From Deltaproteobacteria bacterium (GTDB taxonomy: Bacteria; Myxococcota_A; Polyangia; Polyangiales; Ga0077539), in NCBI GenBank assembly GCA_016218725.1, contig JACRDB010000009.1, positions 1 to 64,000 of the forward strand: a stretch of DNA of 64,000 bases, in the 5' to 3' direction. The notes beneath the pieces are model-generated. The model did no database searches and was not told where the DNA came from. It saw only the letters and a program-made list of their open reading frames with translations. Numbering within the stretch: the first letter of the stretch is position 1; every line of letters starts with the position of its first letter. A program made the translations under genes and the position numbers. Positions 36,302 through 44,532 of the stretch are shown piece after piece.

Positions 36302-37705
36302 TCAGTGTTCGCGGCGGCGCCGGCGGGGCGGGGGCCCGGCGTCCACCACCACGGCCGTGAGGGTGAGGGTCTGCGCGGGGGCGGCGTCCCGGAAGGCCAG
36401 GACGCCCTCGACGTAGCCCGGGGCCGTGGCCCGGAGGAGGTGCATGCGCCCGTCGCGAGGGAGCGCGGCGGTGTAGGTCCCGGTTCCCACGGGCGCCCCG
36501 TCCAGCTCGAGGGTGGCCGTGGCGGGGGTGACCGCCACCTGGACCGTGAAGGTCTCCACCCTCGGGGGCGCGGGCGGCGGCGCGGGCGGGTGCGTGAGCT
36601 TCCAGCCCACGACGCCGCCCACGCCCAGGACCGACAGCACCAGGGGGATCACCACGAAGAGCCACGGGAACGGAGGCTTCTCGGGCCCGAGGATCTGCGT
36701 GGGACCGGAGCGCCCCATGAACAGCACGGAGGGGGGCCCGGGCTGCACGTCCCCGAGGGTGTAGGGCGACTCCTGCACCGGCGGCAGCGACGAGATGCGC
36801 CCCGGGCCCCCGAGCGGCGGGGGTGTCATGGATGACTCCGGCGGGCCAAAGACCGACTCCCAGCGGTGGCGCACGTCCTGGGTGGCGAAGGGCAGGAGCG
36901 CCCGGGCGAAGGCCGACACCGAGGCGTAGCGGTCCTCGGGGGCGAGGCTCATGGCCTTGACGATCACCAGCTCCAGGGCCGGGGGGATGTTGGGGTTCAC
37001 CTGCCTCGGCGGGTCATACTGGCCAGACAGCACCCGGAAGACGTTCTCGGCCATGGTCTCGCCCGCGAAGGGCTTCTTCCCGACGAGGCACTGGTACAGC
37101 AGCACCCCGAGGGAGTACTGGTCGCAGCGCCCGTCGGCCTCGCGGCTGTTCTGCACCTGCTCCGGGGCCATGTAGTCCGGCGTGCCCAGGGCCACGGAGG
37201 TGCCCGTGAGCCCGCCCCCCTCGGCGTCGGCGAGCTTTCCGAGGCCGAAGTCCAGCACCTTGGGCACCTCCCCCGCGGCGGTGCGCGCCAGGAACACGTT
37301 GGCGGGCTTCAAGTCCCGGTGGATGATCCCGGCCTCGTGGGCCGCCGCCACGGCCGCGCACACGGGCAGCAGCCGCTCCATGGTTTTGGCCACGGGCTGG
37401 ATGGGCTCGCGCTTGAGCACGTGGTCCAGGTCCTCGCCGTCGAGGATCTCCATCACCAGGTACGGCACGTCGGCCTCGACGCCCACGTCGAACACGTCCA
37501 CCACGTGGGGGTGCCGGAGCTTCGCCGAGAGCTGCCCCTCGCGCAGGAAGCGCGCCCGCAGCATCTCGTCCTCGGCGAAGGACGCGTGCAGCGTCTTGAT
37601 GGCCACGCGCTTCTGCAGGTCCGCGTGGATGGCCTCGTACACCGAGCCCATGCCCCCGGAGCCGAGCTGGCGCACCACCGTGTAGCGTCCGAAGCGCGTC
37701 GCCAT
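36302..37705 (-). CDS. Membrane-anchored Ser/Thr kinase with PEGA-like tail
   Basis: The product has 467 residues. The kinase domain (about 5-275) has GSGGMG (15-20), K37, HRDLKPAN (129-136) and DFG (152-154), with GTPDYMAPEQ in the activation segment. A Pro-rich linker and one span near 365-390 (WLFVVIPLVLSVLGVGGVVG) precede a PEGA-like exported beta domain (ATLELDGAPVGTGTY). It is the last gene of an operon with the TPR gene (38742) and the Cys-rich lipoprotein (37708), two bases away. This parallels the kinase module at 4393-8630, in reversed order. Confidence 0.9.
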   Translation of the reverse strand: MATRFGRYTVVRQLGSGGMGSVYEAIHADLQKRVAIKTLHASFAEDEMLRARFLREGQLSAKLRHPHVVDVFDVGVEADVPYLVMEILDGEDLDHVLKREPIQPVAKTMERLLPVCAAVAAAHEAGIIHRDLKPANVFLARTAAGEVPKVLDFGLGKLADAEGGGLTGTSVALGTPDYMAPEQVQNSREADGRCDQYSLGVLLYQCLVGKKPFAGETMAENVFRVLSGQYDPPRQVNPNIPPALELVIVKAMSLAPEDRYASVSAFARALLPFATQDVRHRWESVFGPPESSMTPPPLGGPGRISSLPPVQESPYTLGDVQPGPPSVLFMGRSGPTQILGPEKPPFPWLFVVIPLVLSVLGVGGVVGWKLTHPPAPPPAPPRVETFTVQVAVTPATATLELDGAPVGTGTYTAALPRDGRMHLLRATAPGYVEGVLAFRDAAPAQTLTLTAVVVDAGPPPRRRRREH

Positions 37706-37707
37706 GG

Positions 37708-38745
37708 CTACGGGATGCAGGTGGACGCCACGCACCGCTGCCCGGCGGGGCAGCGGTTGCCGCAGCGTTCGCAGTTGGACGGGTCCGTGCGGGTGTCCAC
37801 CTCGCAGCCGTTGGGCGCCATGCGGTCGCAGTTGGCGAAGCCCGTGTTGCACCCCTGCACCGCGCACATGGCGTCCATGCACTCGGAGGTCGCGTTCGCC
37901 AGCGCGCAGGCGCTGCCGCAGCGCCCGCAGTTGGCCGTCGCCGTGGACAGGTTCACCTCGCACCCGTTGGCGGCGCTCCCGTCGCAGTCGGCGTAGCCCG
38001 GGGCACACGCAAACACGCAGCGACCGTTGGTGCAGGTGTTCGTGGCGTTCTCCACCTCGCCGCACTCGGTCCCGCAGGCGCCGCAGGTGGCCGCGGCGTT
38101 CAGCAGGTCCGCCTCGCAGCCGTTGGCCGCGTCGCCGTCGCAGTCCCCGCGGTTGGCGTCGCAGGTGAGCATGCACTGCCCCAGGACACACGCGCCTCGC
38201 GCGTTGGTGAAGCGGCACGCCACGCCGCACTCGCCGCAGTTGGCCGCGTCGCTCATGGGCGACGCCTCGCACCCGTTGGCGGGGTTCCGGTCACAGTCCA
38301 AGCGCCCCGTGGGGCACACGTCCGCGTCCGTGAGCCCGCAGGCGCCGCTGCGGCAGAGGCTCGTCGTCGGGCACGCCGGGCCCATGAGCTCGGTGAGGGT
38401 CACCGCCAGGGTGCCCGTCTGGCCCTCCGTCACGGTGTGCTCCTGGCACCCTGCGGCGTAGACCCCGCACCGGGCATCTCGGGCAAGGGCATAGAGCCCG
38501 ATGCGCCCCGGGCGCACGTTCCCGAGGCCCGTGGCCATGGACCCCTGGGTGAGCGTCGCCTGGAGGAGCGCTGTCCCGGGCTCGACCCCGGTGGACCCTA
38601 GCGTGCCGCAGGCGTCCACCACGCGCACCTCGACCACGGCGCGGCGCATGGCCAGCGCGGCGGACGCGAAGCGCAGCTCCACCCCGTAAGGCTCCACGCT
38701 GGTACACCCGAGGAGCCCGAGGAGGAGCCAGGGAGCGGGCTTCAC
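37708..38745 (-). CDS. Cys-rich lipoprotein with NGCE/CGxCG repeats
   Basis: The product has 345 residues. The signal is WLLLGLLGCTS with the lipobox Cys near residue 13. A beta-rich N-terminal part (about 20-130) is followed by four copies of a module of about 40 residues: DCD..AANGCE..(S/T)A.NCG.CG.AC. GTG 38745 was chosen because it overlaps the upstream stop as GTGA and gives the signal. The modules are closely related to those in the proteins at 8675-12508 and 60952-63507. It is probably displayed on the cell surface as the partner of the adjacent kinase. Confidence 0.82.
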   Translation of the reverse strand: MKPAPWLLLGLLGCTSVEPYGVELRFASAALAMRRAVVEVRVVDACGTLGSTGVEPGTALLQATLTQGSMATGLGNVRPGRIGLYALARDARCGVYAAGCQEHTVTEGQTGTLAVTLTELMGPACPTTSLCRSGACGLTDADVCPTGRLDCDRNPANGCEASPMSDAANCGECGVACRFTNARGACVLGQCMLTCDANRGDCDGDAANGCEADLLNAAATCGACGTECGEVENATNTCTNGRCVFACAPGYADCDGSAANGCEVNLSTATANCGRCGSACALANATSECMDAMCAVQGCNTGFANCDRMAPNGCEVDTRTDPSNCERCGNRCPAGQRCVASTCIP

Positions 38746-39524
38746 GGGGACACCACCCTCGGGGCCCCGAGCTCGACCCCTCCCTCGGGCGAGCCCGCCG
38801 TGGCCAGGAAGATGGCGGTCACGGCCAGGGCGGTGACCACCACCCCCGCGCCGATGACCAGCGGGATCCAGGTGCGCGAGCGCCGGGCGACCACCAGGCG
38901 CGAGACCTCCCGGCGGTCCAGCACCACGCCGTCGCGGGTCTCCAGCGTGGCCGTGCACCGTAGTCTCGCCCGCAGGGGCAGGGCGTCCACGGTCATCCGC
39001 GCCTGGGTGGTGCCCTGGGACAGGTCCCGGGTGCCCACCTCGCGCCCCTCGGCGACGCACCGCACGGCGCCGTGGGCCCCGAGGGAGGCCGGCACGTCCG
39101 CCACGGCCAGGAGCCCCGGGGTCACCTGCTCGGCGTAGACGTTCTCCGGGAGCCCGAAGCCAATGCGAGCCCGAGCTCCTCCCCGGAGCCCCCGAAGCCG
39201 CGTGAAGAGCTCCGCCGTCTCCGCCGGGGCTCCCTCGGGAGGGACCGCGTCGGGGTCCAGGGCCACGGCGGCCTCGGCGTGGCCGCGGGCGTCCGCCGCG
39301 CGCCCGTCGCCCTGGTCCAGGGCCGCCAGGTGACGGTGGGCCTCCAGCACCTCCTGGGAGGTCGCCTGGGGGTCCCGGAGCACCGTCTGGAAGCCGTCCC
39401 TGGCGGTGACGAGGTCCCGGGCCCTCCAGGCGTCCACCGCAGGGCGCGCCGCCCGGGACTGGGCCCAGCCTGTGCCTCCAAGGGTCCAGCACGCCAACGC
39501 CAACGCCACCAGGGCTGCCTTCAT
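38742..39524 (-). CDS. TPR-like membrane protein, kinase partner
   Basis: The product has 260 residues. The signal peptide is MKAALVALALACWTLGGTGWAQ. TPR-like helices follow at about 30-110 (LEAHRHLAALDQGDGRAADARGHAEAAVALDP), then a beta-rich part with RCVAEGREVGT and one span near 225-250 (WIPLVIGAGVVVTALAVTAIFLA). ATG 39524 was preferred to a TTG at 39542 because it fits the signal peptide. It is the first gene of the kinase operon and overlaps the lipoprotein gene by 4 bp. The layout echoes the TPR/PEGA protein at 5971-6906. Confidence 0.75.
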   Translation of the reverse strand: MKAALVALALACWTLGGTGWAQSRAARPAVDAWRARDLVTARDGFQTVLRDPQATSQEVLEAHRHLAALDQGDGRAADARGHAEAAVALDPDAVPPEGAPAETAELFTRLRGLRGGARARIGFGLPENVYAEQVTPGLLAVADVPASLGAHGAVRCVAEGREVGTRDLSQGTTQARMTVDALPLRARLRCTATLETRDGVVLDRREVSRLVVARRSRTWIPLVIGAGVVVTALAVTAIFLATAGSPEGGVELGAPRVVSP

Positions 39525-39546
39525 CCGACCCACAGGTCGCAACCTA

Positions 39547-40323
39547 TCACGGCGCGAGCGACGGTTTCACGCCCGTCGCGCGGTCGCGCTGGAGGCTCCT
39601 GCGGGCGGCGTCGAGGTCCTCGCGGGTGATGCACGCCCCGAGGGCCCGGCCGGGGCCTCCCTGGGCGCCCTGGTCATAGCGGTCCCGGAGGTACGCGCGG
39701 TCTTCGGCGACGGTGCGCTCCAGGCGCTCCCTCTCGGAGTCCGGGAGGAGGTCCCCGAGGTGGTCCTCCAGCGCGGCCTGGAGGCGCTCTCCGGCCGCGG
39801 CGTGGCGCACCTCGTCGCGCAGGAGCATCCCCAGGGCGCCCTTGACCAGCGGGTCCCGGGTGGCGTCCCGGTAGGCCAGGAAGGACACCACGCTCTCGGC
39901 CTCGGCCACCACGAGCTCCCGGACGATGATCTCCAGGGCCCTCACCCCGGGAGGGTCCTCCGAGGGCGGGAGCGCAAGCCCCGAGAGGTCCACGGTGAAG
40001 CGCGAGGAGGGCCCGAACCAGCCCGCCACCCGCGCGCACAGGGCCGTGTGGCGCAGCTCGTCCCCGAGGAGGGTGTGCACCGCCGCGAGCGTCTCGAAGG
40101 GGGCCTCGCACTCCCCGAGGCGCTGGAGGAGCTCAGCGAAGACCACCACCGAGCGGTACTCGTCCACGATGCGCTCGGTCCAGGCCTGGTGGGCGGCCTC
40201 AAGGTCCTCTTGGGTGTAGCCCCCGAGGTCGGGCCGGGTCTCCGGTGAGAACACCGGGTCCGGCCCCAGGAGCTCCCGGGAGAAGCGCCCCAGGAGGTCG
40301 GTCCCGGGCTCCAGACGGATCAC
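39547..40323 (-). CDS. Ferritin-like diiron protein
   Basis: The product has 258 residues and no signal peptide. Four helices carry the diiron ligands in two E...ExxH pairs: DEYRSVVVFAELL with DELRHTALC, and EAESVVSFLAYRD with RDEVRHAAAGE. Ferritin-like enzymes with this layout include AurF-type N-oxygenases and tRNA hydroxylases; the reaction here is not defined. GTG 40323 was chosen because it overlaps the upstream stop (GTGA); the longer open frame to 40368 lies within that gene. It is coupled to the small lipoprotein gene. Confidence 0.75.
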   Translation of the reverse strand: MIRLEPGTDLLGRFSRELLGPDPVFSPETRPDLGGYTQEDLEAAHQAWTERIVDEYRSVVVFAELLQRLGECEAPFETLAAVHTLLGDELRHTALCARVAGWFGPSSRFTVDLSGLALPPSEDPPGVRALEIIVRELVVAEAESVVSFLAYRDATRDPLVKGALGMLLRDEVRHAAAGERLQAALEDHLGDLLPDSERERLERTVAEDRAYLRDRYDQGAQGGPGRALGACITREDLDAARRSLQRDRATGVKPSLAP

Positions 40324-40796
40324 TGACCTGGCACCCTCTGCACGCGCCCGGTCTGCGAGGACAGCCACCGTCGGAAGGCCGGATCGTCCGGAGAGACCCT
40401 CCTCCCGGTGGAGCGCTCCACCCAGCGGGGCCCCACCCTGGAGCGGGGATCACCTACACGCACATACGGGGCCTCACCCTCGGAGACCCTCACCCTCCCG
40501 GCGGTGAGGTCCTGGGCCATGGCGCCTCCCTGGGGGATGGTGGTCCCTTCGGCCATGGGGGCGGACGAAGGCGCGGGCGCCGGTGCGGGAGGGGTCTCCG
40601 GTGCGGCGGTCACGGTCACCGAGGGGCTCTCGGTGGCGTTGGCGCTGGGGAGGGCGTGGGCCGAGGGGGGCTCGGGCTGGAGGGTGGCCACACCGGGCGT
40701 GTCTCCGTGGGTGCAGGCCGCGCCGGCCAGCGCGACGCCGAGGGCCAGGGAGGTCGCTTCCCGCACACGAACGCGGGGGCTTCGAGGGAGGTACAT
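40320..40796 (-). CDS. Small Pro/Ala-rich lipoprotein
   Basis: The product has 158 residues. The signal ends in the lipobox ALAGAACTHG. A spacer of about 60 residues rich in Pro, Ala, Ser and Thr follows, then a conserved-looking basic C-terminal part (RVGPRWVERSTGRRVSPDD). No domain is recognised. It precedes the ferritin-like gene and overlaps it by 4 bp, so the two are co-translated. The gene starts 87 bp from the divergent ferredoxin gene. Confidence 0.65.
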   Translation of the reverse strand: MYLPRSPRVRVREATSLALGVALAGAACTHGDTPGVATLQPEPPSAHALPSANATESPSVTVTAAPETPPAPAPAPSSAPMAEGTTIPQGGAMAQDLTAGRVRVSEGEAPYVRVGDPRSRVGPRWVERSTGRRVSPDDPAFRRWLSSQTGRVQRVPGQ

Positions 40797-40883
40797 GGTG
40801 GTGGCGCTCCTTTGGGGTGAGAGGGTACCTCCGTTGTGACGCGCTGGAGGGCTCCCCGGGTTTTACGTACGCTACGCCTCGCG

Positions 40884-41273
40884 ATGCCTTTACGAGACCG
40901 TTACCTCTGGGTCTGCACCAACCGCCGCCCCGACGGGCACCCCAAGGGCTCCTGCGCCGAGAAGGGCAGCGAGAACCTGAAGGACCTCCTCAAGCAGGCC
41001 TTGCACGCCGCGGGCCTCCACGAGGCCCTGAGGGTGTGCACCTCGGGCTGTATAGACCTCTGCGAGCGGGGCATCACCGTGGCCCTGGAGCCCGACCACG
41101 TGCTCCTCGGGGGCGTCACCGCGGAGGACGTCCCGGCCCTGGTGGAGGCCCTGAAGAGCCCCGGAGGCCTCCTGGGAAGCCCCCTGGCCTCCAAGGTGCT
41201 CACCGCGGAGAACACCGAGGCCCCGCGCAAGGCCCCGGTGTTCGTGGGCCTGGGGCCCAAGCGCCGGGAATGA
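40884..41273 (+). CDS. Thioredoxin-fold [2Fe-2S] ferredoxin
   Basis: The product has 129 residues. The cluster ligands fit the shethna-type pattern: C11 and C24 (C-x12-C), then C56 and C60 (C-x3-C, in SGCIDLCERG), with an extra C52. The strand GGVTAEDVPALVEAL matches the family end. It probably moves electrons in the cytoplasm. ATG 40884 fits the family length; an earlier ATG at 40836 adds an unsupported tail. It shares ATGA with the next gene at 41270 (4-bp overlap). Confidence 0.85.
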   Translation: MPLRDRYLWVCTNRRPDGHPKGSCAEKGSENLKDLLKQALHAAGLHEALRVCTSGCIDLCERGITVALEPDHVLLGGVTAEDVPALVEALKSPGGLLGSPLASKVLTAENTEAPRKAPVFVGLGPKRRE

Positions 41274-42055
41274 CCGTCTCCCTCCGCGGCGCACTGCTTG
41301 TGTGGTTGTGGGTCCTCGGGTGCGCGGGGAGCCGGCCTCCCGTCGCCGTGGCGAGCGCCCGGGGTGAGCCCGGAGCGCTCCCGGAGCTGCTCCCAAGGCT
41401 CCAGGGACCCTCGGGGCGGGCCCTGGCACGAGCCTGGGGCATCGTCCTGCATCCCTCCCAGGGCGCCACGGCCATCACCGGCGAGAGGGCCGAGGACGAC
41501 GCCGTGGTCCAGGCCCAGGCCCCGACCCTCGTGGGTGATACGGGGGTGGTGCTGGCGCGCACCGTGTGTGGAAATGTAATGGCCCTCGGTCTCCGTCGGG
41601 AGGCGGGACGGTGGTTTCCAACGGGGGTCGTGGACCTCGTGGGCGACGCTCGCCCGGGGCAATGCCGGAGCACCACCGTCCGGGCGGAGGCGAGGGGCCT
41701 CCTGGGCGATCTTCCGCGGGAGATCCTCGTGGAGCTGCGCACCGTTTCCGACGAGGGCGACGACGAACGGGGTCCCGAGCTCCGGGTGTTGTCGCTCTCG
41801 CCCGACGGGCGCGTCACGGAGCTCTCGGAGCCCATCCCCTTCGGACACACCGACGAGGCCACGGGGGAAGTGGAGCAGGGCGAGTGGGCCGTGGAGGCCA
41901 CGCTCCCGGCGCCGAGGGCGGTGTATGTGCAGCTCATGCCCGAGCACCCCCAGGGGGCGGGGCAGACACTCTTGCGGCGCACCTATGGCTTCCGGGACGG
42001 GCGCTTGACGCTCCTGGAGGAGACCCGGTTGCCCGTCAGGCACCGGGCTCCGTAG
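41270..42055 (+). CDS. Lipoprotein of unknown function
   Basis: The product has 261 residues. The signal ends in the lipobox LWVLGCAGS. The rest is a beta-rich exported domain with conserved-looking strands (AWGIVLHPSQGATAITGE; VVLARTVCGNVMALGL). No family is recognised. It overlaps the ferredoxin gene by 4 bp (ATGA), so co-translation is likely, but the functional link is unclear. The open frame extends far upstream, mostly as a shadow of the ferredoxin gene. Confidence 0.72.
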   Translation: MTVSLRGALLVWLWVLGCAGSRPPVAVASARGEPGALPELLPRLQGPSGRALARAWGIVLHPSQGATAITGERAEDDAVVQAQAPTLVGDTGVVLARTVCGNVMALGLRREAGRWFPTGVVDLVGDARPGQCRSTTVRAEARGLLGDLPREILVELRTVSDEGDDERGPELRVLSLSPDGRVTELSEPIPFGHTDEATGEVEQGEWAVEATLPAPRAVYVQLMPEHPQGAGQTLLRRTYGFRDGRLTLLEETRLPVRHRAP

Positions 42056-42114
42056 GGGCGAACACCCCCGGTTCCGTGCGTGGGGCCCTGGAATTTGCTA
42101 GACCTTGAAGCATC

Positions 42115-42948
42115 GTGTCTTGCTTGAAGCGTTGGTGGTCGGGGCTCCTGGTGGGGGCCCTCGGCTACGGTTGTGGTGACAGCTCCACCGTGGTGGGCCC
42201 TGCCAGGGATGGTGGTCCTCCCCAGGATGCGTCGCAGGACTCTCCCCTCGCGGCGCCACCGGACGCGGGGACCTGCGCCGTCGGGAACAGCCGCCTGCGG
42301 GTGAACGTGCAGCTCGATCCGGCCCTGGACCGGCGCCGCATGGACGTCTGGCTGGTGGCGCGCTGCGGCTCCGATCCTCCGTCGCGCATCGTGCGCTGGG
42401 ACCGCTCGCCCTCGCAGACCCTGGACGGCCTCGGGGCCGGCACCTGGAGGGTCTATGCCAGCGCCTTCGTGGCGCCAGGGGCCTGGAGCGACGCGGTCAC
42501 CCTGGAGGGCGTCTCGACGGTGACGGTCCCGGTGGCCCTCCGCGCGGACGCGAGGCTCCTGACCGCCTGGAGGAGCGACGAGACGCCGGACGCCGGGAGC
42601 CGCGCGAGGGTGCCCATCCGGGACCCGAGCGAGGCCGTCACCCTGGGCTGGCTGGAGCTCACCTACACCCCGGCGATGGAGGGCTTCGTCCGGGTGGAGG
42701 CCCTGGTACGCAACGCGTGTACAGCGGAGCCCTGTCCCCCGTTGGCGCTGCACTCCGTGGAGGCCCGCTCGGTGGACGGGGAGACCCCCGTGGACCTGGC
42801 CGTGGTGCGCCTCCAGGACGCCTTCGTGGGAGTCGGCGGGAGCTACACCGTGCCATCCCCCATGGTGCTCCGGGCGCCGGGGCCGATGCCCGGTCGGGGG
42901 CTCCAGGTGGCCCTCTACGGTGACCTCCCGCCGCCACCAAGGCCCTGA
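42115..42948 (+). CDS. Secreted lipoprotein of unknown function
   Basis: The product has 277 residues from GTG 42115 (TTG 42124 is an alternative). The signal is GLLVGALGYGCGDS, with the lipobox Cys about residue 20. A short Asp/Pro/Ala spacer follows, then a beta-sandwich-like body with repeated strands and a pair of Cys in NACTAEPCP. The end is Pro-rich. No family is recognised. The next gene (hemL) starts 46 bp downstream, but the two need not be related. Confidence 0.68.
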   Translation: MSCLKRWWSGLLVGALGYGCGDSSTVVGPARDGGPPQDASQDSPLAAPPDAGTCAVGNSRLRVNVQLDPALDRRRMDVWLVARCGSDPPSRIVRWDRSPSQTLDGLGAGTWRVYASAFVAPGAWSDAVTLEGVSTVTVPVALRADARLLTAWRSDETPDAGSRARVPIRDPSEAVTLGWLELTYTPAMEGFVRVEALVRNACTAEPCPPLALHSVEARSVDGETPVDLAVVRLQDAFVGVGGSYTVPSPMVLRAPGPMPGRGLQVALYGDLPPPPRP

Positions 42949-42993
42949 CCCGCGCTTGTGGGGCGCCCTGCGTTGAGGGTAGACCCACCGGCC

Positions 42994-44277
42994 ATGAGCG
43001 ACACCGTCTCCAAGGCCCTCCACGAGAGGGCCCGCGCGAAGATCCCCGGCGGCGTGAACTCCCCCGTGAGGGCCTTCCGGTCCGTGGGAGGCGAGCCCGT
43101 GTACATCGCCCGGGCCGAAGGGCCATGGCTCCAGGGCGCCGACGGCGCGCGCTACCTGGACTACGTGGGCTCCTGGGGGCCGATGCTCCTCGGCCACGCC
43201 CACCCCGCGGTGGTGGAGGCCATCGTCCAGGCCGCGGCGCTCGGGACCAGCTACGGCGCCCCCACGGAGCGCGAGGTGCTCTTCGCCGAGAGGCTCACCT
43301 CCGCCCTCCCTTCGCTGGAGATGGTGAGGCTCTGCTCCAGCGGCACCGAGGCGTGCATGAGCGCCCTCAGGCTCGCCCGGGGCTTCACGGGCCGGGACCT
43401 GGTGGTGAAGTTCTCGGGCTGCTACCACGGCCACGCGGATTTCCTCCTGGTGAAGGCCGGCAGCGGGGCGGCCACGCTGGGCGTACCGGACAGCGCCGGG
43501 GTGCCCCAGGCTACGGCCGCCGCGACCCTCACCGCGGACTTCAACGACCTTCCGGGGGTGGAGGCCCTCTTCCGGGCGTACCCCGACCGAATCGCGGCGG
43601 TGATCACCGAGCCCGTGGTGGGCAACATGGGCTGCGTGCCGCCCCTGCCGGGTTTCCTCCAGGGGCTCCAGGCGCTCTGCCAGGCCCACGGGGCGCTCTT
43701 TGTCCTGGACGAGGTGATGACCGGCTTCCGGCTTGGTTGGACCGGCGCCCAGGGGCTCTATGGCCTGCGCCCGGACCTCACCACCCTGGGCAAGGTGGTC
43801 GGCGGGGGCATGCCCCTGGCGGCTTTTGGAGGGCGCCGGGACGTGATGCAGAAGCTCGCCCCGGAGGGGCCCGTGTACCAGGCAGGGACCTTGAGCGGGA
43901 ACCCGGTGTGCACCGCCGCGGGCCTGGCCACCCTGGAGAAGCTCTCGGAGCCGGGGACCTACGAGCGCCTGGAGGCCACCGGAGCGGCCCTGGAGGCGGG
44001 GCTGCGGGAGGCCTCCGGACGGTGCGCCCAGCCCGTGACCATCCAGCGCGTGGGCTCCATGTGGACCGTGTTCTTCACCGACGGGCCCGTGCGCTCCTGG
44101 CCCGAGGCCGCCAGGGCCGACACCCGCGCGTTTGCCCGCTTCCACGCGGCGATGCTGCGCCTTGGGGTGTACCTCCCGCCCTCGCAGTTCGAGGCTTGCT
44201 TCCACTCCCTGGCCCACGACGGGAACGCTGTGGAGCGCACGCTGGACGCGGCCAGGGCGGCCTTCAGCGAGGTGTAG
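42994..44277 (+). CDS. hemL: Glutamate-1-semialdehyde 2,1-aminomutase
   Basis: The product has 427 residues and makes 5-aminolevulinate from glutamate-1-semialdehyde in the C5 route to heme. Family motifs are clear: KIPGGVNSPVRAFRSVGGEPV, MLLGHAHPAVVEAI, SGTEACMSALRLARGFTGRD, FSGCYHGHADFLL, EPVVGNMG, and LGKVVGGGMPLAAFGGR with the PLP lysine near 267. The length is normal. ATG 42994 aligns with the family start; an extra 12 codons upstream (42958) do not. hemA is not in the window. Confidence 0.97.
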   Translation: MSDTVSKALHERARAKIPGGVNSPVRAFRSVGGEPVYIARAEGPWLQGADGARYLDYVGSWGPMLLGHAHPAVVEAIVQAAALGTSYGAPTEREVLFAERLTSALPSLEMVRLCSSGTEACMSALRLARGFTGRDLVVKFSGCYHGHADFLLVKAGSGAATLGVPDSAGVPQATAAATLTADFNDLPGVEALFRAYPDRIAAVITEPVVGNMGCVPPLPGFLQGLQALCQAHGALFVLDEVMTGFRLGWTGAQGLYGLRPDLTTLGKVVGGGMPLAAFGGRRDVMQKLAPEGPVYQAGTLSGNPVCTAAGLATLEKLSEPGTYERLEATGAALEAGLREASGRCAQPVTIQRVGSMWTVFFTDGPVRSWPEAARADTRAFARFHAAMLRLGVYLPPSQFEACFHSLAHDGNAVERTLDAARAAFSEV

Positions 44278-44532
44278 CCGCGCGCCTTCGGAGGCTCGTC
44301 CGGGGCCTCGCGTCAAGAAAAAGACCGTTGGGAAATGGCGTTCCGGCGCTTGACCGGGCATGGTCTGCGCGCTAGGTCACCGCATCCGCTGGCGGCGAGG
44401 GAGTGGATACGTCGTGCTTTGGAGGATGGTTACGCGCCGGACGATCCCCAGGGTAGACGGTCGGTTACGGCGTCCTACATTGTGTTCTGTCAACCCCTGG
44501 TGTGGGTATGGCCTCTGGGGGAGGCCGGGGCC

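Noticed and set aside
41983..44361. 792-residue minus-strand frame opposite hemL
   Set aside because: It lies across the unmistakable hemL gene and has low-complexity His/Gly/Arg composition.
44278..44532. Sigma-70 promoter upstream of dnaG (TTGACC at 44350)
   Set aside because: The -35 match is good, but the box 17 bases downstream (TAGGTC) is a poor -10. It is not strong enough to list.
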